The notes beneath the pieces are model-generated. The model worked only from the letters and a program-made list of their open reading frames with translations, searched no databases and had not been told where the DNA came from. From contig JAXGNG010000003.1 in the NCBI GenBank assembly GCA_040768125.1, positions 62,001 to 126,000 on the forward strand: 64,000 nucleotides of DNA, read 5' to 3'. Below, piece after piece: positions 50,021 through 57,889 of this stretch. This stretch comes from RBG-16-49-21 sp040768125. Lineage in GTDB: Bacteria > Spirochaetota > UBA4802 > UBA5550. The translations under genes were made by a program, and so were the position numbers. Position 1 is the stretch's first letter. Every line of letters begins with the position of its first letter.

Positions 50021-50359
50021 ATGGATATATCGACCAGATCAAAGGGTGACGTTGTCCTGCTTGATATCGCGGGCGAGATCGACCTGTACAATGCGCCCGA
50101 GATCAAGGACATCATCAACAGGCTCATTGAAGAAAGAAAATACAACGTCGTCATCAACCTTGAGAAGGTATCATACATAGATTCTTCCGGCATCGGCGCC
50201 CTGATCTCGAGCCTCTCGAACCTGAAAAAATACCAGGGCGGGCTCAAGATCATCAACGTGTTCGCTTCCGTTCGGAAGGTGTTCGAGTTGACGAAGCTGA
50301 CCTCTTTTTTCGAGATATTCGATTCCGAGGATGAGGCGGTAAACTCCTTTTCAGGCTGA
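50021..50359 (+). CDS. STAS-domain anti-sigma factor antagonist
   Basis: 112 residues. A complete SpoIIAA-type STAS domain with phospho-serine motif YIDSSGIGALIS and the usual end KVFELTKLTSFFEIFDSEDEAV. CTCCGGGGAG precedes the ATG. It is the fourth STAS protein in this window. A strong promoter lies upstream; a LysM lipoprotein and a sigma factor follow in the same direction, so it may control that sigma factor, but the anti-sigma kinase is not visible. Confidence 0.9.
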   Translation: MDISTRSKGDVVLLDIAGEIDLYNAPEIKDIINRLIEERKYNVVINLEKVSYIDSSGIGALISSLSNLKKYQGGLKIINVFASVRKVFELTKLTSFFEIFDSEDEAVNSFSG

Positions 50360-50461
50360 TCGGCCTCCGCGACAACCCACCACCGCGCGGCATGGACGGT
50401 GAAGGCAGGAGGCCGGCGCCGTGTTCGGAACCATTACACATACCAGGAATGCGAGGGCGAT

Positions 50462-51646
50462 ATGGCACATACGAAACGATTTGCATTACTGATCCTGGCC
50501 GCTTCGGCGGTCCTGCTGTTCATGGGATGCCGTCTGAATATCCCGGTCCGGGAGATGGCCGCCGCGAAGAAAGGCATCGCCGACGCCCGGGGGGTGAAGG
50601 CGGAACAATACGCCCAGGATGAGCTGACGGCGGCCCAGAACAAGCTCCTGGAGAGCCATGACAGGGTGGCGCAGAAGGATGTCGACGGCGCGAAGAAGGC
50701 GGCCCTTGAGTCTTCGGCACTTTCGGAAGCGGCATACCAGAAGGCGATCCCCCTCCTCGCGAAGGACACCATTGCGGTGGCAGAGAAAAGCCTGAACGAG
50801 GCAGGCGAGGCCTACGCCGAGCGCCTCGCCGCCGAGGAGTACCGGGAGGCGGAGGCGTATTTCAAGGAGGCCAATGACCGGTTCCAGGACAGGAGCTACG
50901 CCGATGCCTACCAGGCGGCCCTCAAGGCGGATGAAAAGGCGAAGAGCGCCCGCGCCGCGGCCCTGGGCATGAAGGACACGCTTTCCGACGCCGTCATCGA
51001 GGTGAAGCGCACCATCGAGGAAGCGGAAAAATACGGGGCGTCGCGCGTCGCGCCGGATAAGCTTGCCCTGGCGAAGGAGAATCTCGCCGTTGCCGAGAAG
51101 GCCTACGGGGATGACGAGTTGAAGAAGGGGTTCTCCGCCATCGAGGTGGCCAAGCTGAACGCTGACGAGGCGCTTCTGGCGTCCCTGAAGATCGCCGCGG
51201 GGGACAGGCTCGCGGAAGCCGAAAAGGCCGTCGCCGCCGCGGAGCGATCGAAGGACGCCGACCAGAGAAAGGCGGAGATCGACGCCGCCCGGGAATCCAT
51301 CGCCGAGGCGAAGACGAAGCTCGACGAAATGAAGTACCGGGAGTCGATCGAGGCGTCGGAGGAGGCGCTGCGCCTCGCCCTTGCCGTTACCGGCGGGAAG
51401 GCGGCGCCGACGGATATCGCCGCGGGGAAGGATGAGACCGCCGGGCCGGACGGGGGAGAGGATTATTTCCTCTATACGGTGCAGTACCGCCAGAAATACA
51501 AGGACTGCCTCTGGTACATCGCGAAAAAATTCTACGGCAACGGAAGGCTGTGGAAAAGGATATACGACTTCAACAGGGACACGATCCAGGACCCGAACCT
51601 GATCCGTCCCGGATGGGTGCTGAAGATCCCGAAAAAACGGGATTGA
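50462..51646 (+). CDS. LysM-domain lipoprotein with DUF4398-like repeats
   Basis: 394 residues from ATG 50462 with GAGGGCGAT upstream. The lipoprotein signal (FALLILAASAVLLFMGC) has its lipid-acceptor Cys in FMGC. The body is Ala/Glu/Lys-rich with repeated helical units (DELTAAQNKLLESHDRVAQKDVDGAKKAAL and similar), like DUF4398. The C-terminal about 55 residues form a LysM motif (LYTVQYRQKYKDCLWYIAKKFYGNGRLWKRIYDFN). It is likely an outer-membrane or periplasmic peptidoglycan-binding protein. A terminator follows. Confidence 0.85.
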   Translation: MAHTKRFALLILAASAVLLFMGCRLNIPVREMAAAKKGIADARGVKAEQYAQDELTAAQNKLLESHDRVAQKDVDGAKKAALESSALSEAAYQKAIPLLAKDTIAVAEKSLNEAGEAYAERLAAEEYREAEAYFKEANDRFQDRSYADAYQAALKADEKAKSARAAALGMKDTLSDAVIEVKRTIEEAEKYGASRVAPDKLALAKENLAVAEKAYGDDELKKGFSAIEVAKLNADEALLASLKIAAGDRLAEAEKAVAAAERSKDADQRKAEIDAARESIAEAKTKLDEMKYRESIEASEEALRLALAVTGGKAAPTDIAAGKDETAGPDGGEDYFLYTVQYRQKYKDCLWYIAKKFYGNGRLWKRIYDFNRDTIQDPNLIRPGWVLKIPKKRD

Positions 51647-51673
51647 TGGAGCGTCGAATCTCCGGACTATCCG

Positions 51674-51702
51674 CGGGGGAGCGCCGAAAGGCCGTTCCCC
51701 CG
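51674..51702 (+). terminator. Intrinsic terminator of the LysM gene
   Basis: CGGGGGA (51674-51680) pairs with TCCCCCG (51696-51702), with an inner GCC-GAAA-GGC hairpin and a TTTCGTTT tail. It lies 27 bp after the stop codon. Confidence 0.75.
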
Positions 51703-51731
51703 TTTCGTTTGCATCCCTCCCTGAATATGTC

Positions 51732-51760
51732 TTGACTGAATCGGCCCCCTGCACTATCGG
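51732..51760 (+). promoter_or_regulatory. Possible promoter of the sigma factor gene
   Basis: TTGACT (51732-51737) and TATCGG (51755-51760) are separated by 17 bases, directly after the preceding terminator. The -35 is good, the -10 poor; the predicted start lies about 18 bases before the GTG. Confidence 0.4.
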
Positions 51761-51784
51761 TATCAGAGGCGAGGGGACCAGAAC

Positions 51785-52810
51785 GTGCATGGTGGCTCGG
51801 ATAGAATGAAGCAAAAAGGACAAAAAAAGCGGACTAAGCCTTCACCCGCCAAAAAGAAAAAGACGGGCGTCGAAGACATGCCGCCTCTTCCCGACGACGA
51901 GGTCCTTCACGATGAGGATGAAGTCGGGGACGACGCGCCGTTGAAGCGCCCGAAATCGAAAAAGAGGGAATCTTCGGGCTATTCCGATTCATCCATTTCC
52001 TGGTACCTGGACCAGATCAACAAGATACCGCTCCTCACCAGGGAGGAGGAGGACACCCTGGCGCGCCAGGTCCGTGACGGCGACGAGAACGCGAAGAACA
52101 GGCTGATCAAGGCGAACCTCCGCTTCGTCGTGTCGATCGCGAAAAAATACCAGACGAGCGGCATCTCCCTCCTTGACCTGATCAACGAGGGGAACATGGG
52201 GCTCATCAAGGCCGCGGAGAAATTCGACCCGGACCGGGGATTTCACTTCATATCCTACGCGGTCTGGTGGATACGCCAGGCCATCATACTGGCCATATCC
52301 CAGAAGGCCTCGCTTATCCGCCTTCCCCTCAACCGCACTGCGGACATCCAGAAGATCGACAAGGTACACAAGAAGCTCGAGAGCAAGCTCGGGAGGGAGC
52401 CCACGCCTGGGGAGATCGCCGAGGACCTCGACATGGACGACGAGGAGATCAACCACCTCCGCAACATCACCCAGGATTACATATCCCTGGATTCGTCCTA
52501 CGGGGATTCCGACGACACCACGATTGTAAGCATGATCGTCGACCACCGCGTTGACGCGCCCGACAAGAAGGTCCTGGACGAGTCCCTTAGCTCGGCCCTG
52601 GACGAGGTGCTCACCACCCTCCAGGAGGTGGAGCGCGAGATCATCAAGCTCCGATTCGGACTTGACGGCAACGACCCGATGTCGCTCCAGCAGATCGGGG
52701 ACAAGTTCAACCTTTCGAAGGAGCGCATCCGCCAGATAGAGAAAAAGGCGATCCGGCGGCTCCGCCATCCGTCGAGGAGCCAGCGCCTTAAAAGCTTCCT
52801 CCAGGACTGA
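51785..52810 (+). CDS. Sigma-70 family factor (RpoD/RpoS type)
   Basis: 341 residues from GTG 51785 with GAGGGGACC upstream (ATG 51806 is an alternative). A Lys-rich N-terminus is followed by regions 1.2 (WYLDQINKIPLLTREEEDTLARQV), 2 (LRFVVSIAKKYQTSGISLLDLINEGNMGLIKA and FISYAVWWIRQAII), 3, and 4 (LQQIGDKFNLSKERIRQIEKKAIRRL). Region 1.1 is absent, so it is probably a group 2 RpoS-like factor rather than the primary sigma. Its N-terminal region is more charged than usual. Adjacent STAS genes suggest regulation by partner switching. Confidence 0.92.
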   Translation: MHGGSDRMKQKGQKKRTKPSPAKKKKTGVEDMPPLPDDEVLHDEDEVGDDAPLKRPKSKKRESSGYSDSSISWYLDQINKIPLLTREEEDTLARQVRDGDENAKNRLIKANLRFVVSIAKKYQTSGISLLDLINEGNMGLIKAAEKFDPDRGFHFISYAVWWIRQAIILAISQKASLIRLPLNRTADIQKIDKVHKKLESKLGREPTPGEIAEDLDMDDEEINHLRNITQDYISLDSSYGDSDDTTIVSMIVDHRVDAPDKKVLDESLSSALDEVLTTLQEVEREIIKLRFGLDGNDPMSLQQIGDKFNLSKERIRQIEKKAIRRLRHPSRSQRLKSFLQD

Positions 52811-52813
52811 CCG

Positions 52814-53893
52814 ATGCTCTATTTTATTCCCGGGTTCATTGCCGGCGCCCTCGCCGCCCTGCTGCTCTTCACCCCCGCCGCGGGTCCGGAGATCGATCCC
52901 GAATGGTGGGGCTCCCTGTCGTCCATCGGCGAAATCGAGGCCTCCCCCCTGGTGAAGCCCTCCCGCGCCTCCTTCTTCGTGAGGACCGGCGACACGGGCT
53001 ACAATATCCTGAAGGGCAACGGCGAAATCGAGCTTGCGGGCGACGCGGGGGAGGGCCTCGCGGCGTTCAGCGGGGACGGCCGGTTCCACATGAGGTACCG
53101 GAAGGTCGGCACCGAGGTGGAATTTTACAACGCAGCGGGGGAGCGCTTCTGGAAAGTACCCTCCCTGGAGTACCCGTACCTTTCAAGGAACGGGAAGCTG
53201 ATATTCCTCATGAACGGCGACCAGAGCGCGATCCGGGTCGCGGACTACAACGGCAGGGTCCTTGGAGAGCCCTTAACAGGAAAAACCTGTACGGCCCTGG
53301 GGTTCTCGGACCGTAACGACCGGGGCGCCGCCGGGTTTCTCGACGGCACCTTTTATTTCGTCGACTCATCGGGGAAGATCCTCGCGAAGGGGAGGGCCCC
53401 CGAGGGCAGCATCGTCAAGGGGGTAGCCGTGAGCGGGAACGGCCGCTTCGGCGCCGTGCACTACGGCAACAACCGGAAGGACTGTCTTCGGATCGTCACC
53501 ACGGAGTCCGGGGATTACGACGACTGCTGCCTCTCCCGGGTCCATCACTCGAAGACCTCGCTCCACCTGGACGACGAGGGCTTCTGCACGATTCTCGACG
53601 GGAACCGGTTGATCCGTGTTTCTCCATCGGGGCGGGTTAAGCTGAACCTCGCCGTCCCGGCGACGCGGCCCGGGCACTCCTCGGTCCGCTGCGGCGGCGG
53701 GGTCTGCGCGGCGAGCTTCGTCACGGAAAGCGGCACGCCCATGGCGCTCCTCTTCAGGGAGGACGGGACGGTCCTTTTCTCGAAGCGGTTCCCCTCGGAG
53801 TCGTTTCTCGACGCCTCCCTCCAGGGTGGTCTGCTCCTGCTCCGGGGGTCGGACCACCTCTTCTGCTACGGCATCCGCCGCCCCGTTGACTGA
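52814..53893 (+). CDS. Propeller-like exported protein, unknown function
   Basis: 359 residues. An N-terminal membrane segment (MLYFIPGFIAGALAALLLF) precedes a series of beta-rich repeats with phrases such as SRNGKLIFLMNGDQSAIRVADYNGRVLG and AVSGNGRFGAVHYG, suggesting a beta-propeller (WD40/PQQ-like). Several Cys occur. It starts 3 bp after the sigma factor stop codon, so it is probably translated from the same mRNA. Function unknown. Confidence 0.65.
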   Translation: MLYFIPGFIAGALAALLLFTPAAGPEIDPEWWGSLSSIGEIEASPLVKPSRASFFVRTGDTGYNILKGNGEIELAGDAGEGLAAFSGDGRFHMRYRKVGTEVEFYNAAGERFWKVPSLEYPYLSRNGKLIFLMNGDQSAIRVADYNGRVLGEPLTGKTCTALGFSDRNDRGAAGFLDGTFYFVDSSGKILAKGRAPEGSIVKGVAVSGNGRFGAVHYGNNRKDCLRIVTTESGDYDDCCLSRVHHSKTSLHLDDEGFCTILDGNRLIRVSPSGRVKLNLAVPATRPGHSSVRCGGGVCAASFVTESGTPMALLFREDGTVLFSKRFPSESFLDASLQGGLLLLRGSDHLFCYGIRRPVD

Positions 53894-53909
53894 GTGAAGG
53901 GGGGTCGGT

Positions 53910-54806
53910 TCAGGAGCCGGCCCGCGTCTCATCATCCAGATTCAGCAGGAACCCGCACTCCCCGGCATCGAAGCTCCCCGCCTCTATCTGTTCCATGAGC
54001 CGCCCCAGGGCATGGGCGAAGTCCCTGCGGGACCTCTTTTTCGAGCCTTCCAGGAGGATTTTGGCCTTCCCCTTCGCGGCTTCGACGGCCGCGCTCCGAT
54101 AGTTATCGGGTAGTTCATCGCCGTGGCGGTCCAGCAGTTTCACGATGGCGTAGAGGCGGAACCGGTCCATGCCCCAGTGGCGGGAGGAGAGCTGGTCCGG
54201 GTGCCCGCCGTGGCGGATGACCAGGGGCTCGGGAACCAGGCCCACGGCATCCTCCCTCGTCACGCGGAGCCAGAGGTCGTAGTCCTCGCAGGCGGGGAGG
54301 TCCTCGTCGAAGAGCCCGTGGCGATGGAAGAGCTCCCGGGCCATGACCACGGCGGAGGGGCTCACCAGGCAGAGATCCAGGGATTCGATGAAAATGCGGC
54401 CCTCGCGCATGAGATGGCGCCGCCGGGGGTTAACCCTTCGCCCGCGGCGGATCCAGGTCTCGCCGGCCTGGTGGATCAGGAACTCCGGCCGCTCACGGAT
54501 GAAGCGCCCCTGGCGCTCCAGCTTCCCCGGAAGCCAGAGGTCGTCGGAGTCGAGGAAGGCGATCCAGGGGGCCGAGGCGCGCCCTATGCCGGCGTTCCGC
54601 GCCGCGCTCACCCCGCCGTGGGGGATCCGGATGAGGTTGACGCGTCCGGGGTACTCCTCCCCGAGGAGGGGCGTGGTGTCCGTTGAGCCGTCGTCCACCA
54701 CGATGAGCTCGAAGTCGGTGAAGGTCTGGGCCAGGACGGAGTCGACGGCGCGGCGCGCCATGTCATGGCGGTTGTACACGGGAATGATGACGGAAAAGAG
54801 GGGCAT
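53910..54806 (-). CDS. Family 2 glycosyltransferase
   Basis: 298 residues. The GT-A fold start (LFSVIIPVYNRHDMARRAVDSVLAQTFTDFELIVVDDGSTD), AARNAGI, and the metal-binding FLDSDDLWLP are typical of GT2 enzymes transferring a sugar from a nucleotide donor. The acceptor is unknown. It converges with the propeller gene (16 bp apart) and is divergent from ppc. Confidence 0.9.
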   Translation of the reverse strand: MPLFSVIIPVYNRHDMARRAVDSVLAQTFTDFELIVVDDGSTDTTPLLGEEYPGRVNLIRIPHGGVSAARNAGIGRASAPWIAFLDSDDLWLPGKLERQGRFIRERPEFLIHQAGETWIRRGRRVNPRRRHLMREGRIFIESLDLCLVSPSAVVMARELFHRHGLFDEDLPACEDYDLWLRVTREDAVGLVPEPLVIRHGGHPDQLSSRHWGMDRFRLYAIVKLLDRHGDELPDNYRSAAVEAAKGKAKILLEGSKKRSRRDFAHALGRLMEQIEAGSFDAGECGFLLNLDDETRAGS

Positions 54807-55110
54807 GGGCTGCGTCCCGTCGCGGGGAATGGCATTGCGGTCAATACCAGACTATCCTTCCCGGGGTTCACTACCGTCAAGCTATTTCTTTCAGTATATG
54901 GAACCATGGATGGAGACGGACCACATCTCCGCGGTCCTTGCAACCTCTGCGTTGGAAAAAATTTATGGCCCCTGCCCATCTTTTTTGCCTTGCAATTGCT
55001 TTTCGGCAGTCCACTATTTGTACACAAAAACGGGATTGTACCGCCTCTACCGGTCCCCGAAAGGGCGGACATTCCCACATGGTTGCGATTCGGAAGGTAT
55101 ACATCGGAAA
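54807..55110. other. 304-bp divergent intergenic region (GT2 / ppc)
   Basis: No coding frame of its own is visible. It carries a likely minus-strand promoter (54851-54880). Two TTGCAA boxes (54938, 54990) could serve as -35 elements toward ppc, but neither has a clear -10. The open frame of ppc extends upstream through this region without domain support. Confidence 0.55.
54851..54880 (-). promoter_or_regulatory. Possible promoter of the glycosyltransferase gene
   Basis: On the minus strand TTGACG (54880-54875), 18 bases, GATAGT (54856-54851). The start would be near 54844, 38 bases before the ATG. Confidence 0.5.
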
Positions 55111-57666
55111 ATGAACAGGCATGTGGTAGCCCGGCAGTTTGTTGAATCGGTTGAAAAGAAATTCCGTTTCCTGGATTCGGTCTTTCTCGGCCTTCCCCTG
55201 CGCGGCATGCCCGCGGGCAAGCTCCTGTCGGAGTTTCATGAACATGTCGCGGCCGCCATCGACACCGCTGCAACCCCCGGTGACATTATTAAGTCTTTTT
55301 TTCCAGATGATATGCCTGAAGAGACTGTCATCGGCAACCTGTTCCAGGTGATACAATACGTGGAACGGGAGGTGGTGCTTTTTGACGCGGTCGAAGACGC
55401 CGCGTTTGACAGGATAAACAATCTCTACGGGCCCAACTCCCTGGCCTTCATTATAAGCAACGCCATCGCGGAGGGGAAGTCCGCGGAAATCGTCAGGGCC
55501 GTGTCGGAAATCCGGGTGCGTCTCGTGCTTACCGCGCATCCGACCCAGTTTTATCCCGGAACGATTCTCGGCATTATAAACGACCTCCAGGACGCGATCC
55601 ATGACAACGAACTCAGCGATATAAGCACACTGCTTCAGCAGCTTTCATACACTCCCTTTTTCAAGAAGGAGAAACCGACGCCCTATGATGAAGCCCTCAG
55701 CCTGGTCTGGTACCTGGAAAATGTTTTTTACGACGCCATACTTACCATCCAGGAGATCCTCTTCAATGAGCTGCCGGGTGACCGGGGAGTGATGATAAAC
55801 CCGAGGCTCATAGAGCTCGGTTTCTGGCCGGGCGGGGACAGGGACGGGAATCCCTTCGTGACCGCGGAAACATCCCTGAAGGTCGCCCACCGCCTCAGGG
55901 CGTCGATATTTCAAAAGTACCATGACGAAGTCCGGATGCTGCGCCGCCGTCTCACCTTCAGGCCCTTCATGGAGCCCCTGAAAAAAATTGAGAATTGCTT
56001 TTTGGCGGGCATGCTGTCAGAGGGGAAGCCGGAACTCTCCGCCCGCCAGGTCATTTCGATGCTCGAAGAAATCCAGGGCGTCCTCCACCGGGAGTATGAC
56101 GACATTTACCGGAACGACGTTGACAGGCTTATACACATCATCAGGATCTTCGGATACCATTTCGCCACCCTTGACATCCGCCAGGATCGGAATACCCACC
56201 GCGGGGTCCTCATGGAGATCCTGGAAAGCCAGGGACGCCATGAGGAGTACCTCTCTCTTGATGACGCGGCGAAACAGGACTTCCTCGAGTCGATGGACAC
56301 GGAACATTTTGAGCTGCGCTCCGAAAGGGGTAGTGAAACCATCAAAAGTCTGAACGTCATCAGGGATATCCAGGAGATCAACGGCGAGGAGGGATGCAAC
56401 CGGTACATCATCAGCAACTGCACCGGCGAGGTCGATGTCCTTGAGCTGATGGCCCTCTTCCGGTGCGCGGGATGGAAGGCCGAAGAGCTTACCGTGGACA
56501 TCGTTCCCCTCTTTGAAACCGTCAGCGACCTTGAGAATTGCTCACGCGCCATGACGGGCCTCTACCGGAACCGGCACTACTCCAGTCATCTCGGCAGACG
56601 AAAGAAACAACAGACCATCATGCTCGGTTTCTCAGACGGTACCAAGGACGGGGGGTACTTTACCGCCAACTGGTCCATCTATCGCGCGAAGGAAGCGCTC
56701 ACCGCCGTGGCGCGTGATCACGACATAGAAGTGACCTTTTTTGACGGCAGGGGCGGCCCCGCCGCCCGGGGCGGCGGGAAGACCCATAACTACTACGCCT
56801 CCCATGGAAGAAGCATCGAAAACCGGCGGGTTCACCTGACCGTCCAGGGACAGACCGTAAGCTCCAATTTCGGCACGGCCATGTCGGCCCGGTACAACAT
56901 GGAACAGCTGGTCAGCGCGTGCGTGAAGAACAGCCTCTTCGAACACTACCGCCATGACCCCACGCCTGCGGAACGGGAGTTGATGGACAGGATTTCCCGC
57001 ATGAGCCACGACGCGTACACCCGCCTCAGGGACCATGAAAAATTCACCGATTACATGGTGCACCGGACGGCCATGCTCTATTACGGCAAAACCAATATCG
57101 GCAGCCGTCCCGACAGGCGAAAGGAACCTGATAAGTTCACGCTCAGGGACCTGCGGGCGATCCCCTTCGTGGCTTCATGGGCGCTGAACAAGCAGAATAT
57201 TCCCGGGTTCTATGGTTTCGGCCACGCCCTTTCGCAAATGCTGAAAAAGGACACCGCCGGAGAGCTGCGAAAACTCTTCAGGAATTCTCTCTTTTTCAGG
57301 ACCCTGGTGGAAAACAGCATGATGGTGCTCAAGAAAAGCAACTTCACGCTGACGCGGCATAGCGCCCACGATGAAGAGTATCAAGAACTCTGGCAGATGC
57401 TCTACGATGAATTCAATCGTGCCCGCGAGGCCCTCCTTGAAGTATCGGGCTATCCGTACCTGATGGCGGGCAACCCGAAAGACCAGCTCTCGATCGAGCT
57501 CAGGGAAAAAACCGTGCTTCCCCTCTGCGTGATACAGCAGTACGCGCTGTGCCGGCTGGACGAGCTGAAAAAGAAGGGGGGTAGCGAAGAGTCGGTTGAA
57601 CGCTATGCCAGGATAGTGATCCGGTCCTCCTACGGCATTATCAACGCCGCGAGAAACTACGCGTAA
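55111..57666 (+). CDS. ppc: Phosphoenolpyruvate carboxylase, divergent type
   Basis: 851 residues from ATG 55111. PEPC adds bicarbonate to PEP to give oxaloacetate. The catalytic His is in VLTAHPTQF and GGDRDGNP is present. The second active-site motif reads FDGRGGPAARGGGKTH instead of FHGRGGTVGRGGGP, and the C-terminus ends INAARNYA instead of the usual MRNTG. I recall this variant pattern from Bacteroidota-type PEPCs, so it is probably a functional member of another clade. The open frame extends upstream to 54343, but only the part from 55111 resembles PEPC. It is transcribed divergently from the GT2 gene. Confidence 0.9.
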   Translation: MNRHVVARQFVESVEKKFRFLDSVFLGLPLRGMPAGKLLSEFHEHVAAAIDTAATPGDIIKSFFPDDMPEETVIGNLFQVIQYVEREVVLFDAVEDAAFDRINNLYGPNSLAFIISNAIAEGKSAEIVRAVSEIRVRLVLTAHPTQFYPGTILGIINDLQDAIHDNELSDISTLLQQLSYTPFFKKEKPTPYDEALSLVWYLENVFYDAILTIQEILFNELPGDRGVMINPRLIELGFWPGGDRDGNPFVTAETSLKVAHRLRASIFQKYHDEVRMLRRRLTFRPFMEPLKKIENCFLAGMLSEGKPELSARQVISMLEEIQGVLHREYDDIYRNDVDRLIHIIRIFGYHFATLDIRQDRNTHRGVLMEILESQGRHEEYLSLDDAAKQDFLESMDTEHFELRSERGSETIKSLNVIRDIQEINGEEGCNRYIISNCTGEVDVLELMALFRCAGWKAEELTVDIVPLFETVSDLENCSRAMTGLYRNRHYSSHLGRRKKQQTIMLGFSDGTKDGGYFTANWSIYRAKEALTAVARDHDIEVTFFDGRGGPAARGGGKTHNYYASHGRSIENRRVHLTVQGQTVSSNFGTAMSARYNMEQLVSACVKNSLFEHYRHDPTPAERELMDRISRMSHDAYTRLRDHEKFTDYMVHRTAMLYYGKTNIGSRPDRRKEPDKFTLRDLRAIPFVASWALNKQNIPGFYGFGHALSQMLKKDTAGELRKLFRNSLFFRTLVENSMMVLKKSNFTLTRHSAHDEEYQELWQMLYDEFNRAREALLEVSGYPYLMAGNPKDQLSIELREKTVLPLCVIQQYALCRLDELKKKGGSEESVERYARIVIRSSYGIINAARNYA

Positions 57667-57889
57667 AGCCTGCGTGCTCCTGTCCCAGGAGAACGGCTCT
57701 TCCCGGTGTCCCGTTTTGACGGCGGGATACATCGCTCCACACCTGGTGACTAAAGACGCAGGCAGCGCGGTATGGGGGGGATTCATTCCCCTGCCGTCTT
57801 TCTCCCCATGGCAGCCCGTCCCACCTCGACAATAATCTCTTGACTTTTACCATTAACGACACGCCACTAAAACCAGGAACGCGAAGTCG

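Noticed and set aside
54343..55110. Upstream extension of the ppc frame
   Set aside because: It runs antisense to the glycosyltransferase gene and has no PEPC similarity; the homologous part begins at 55111.
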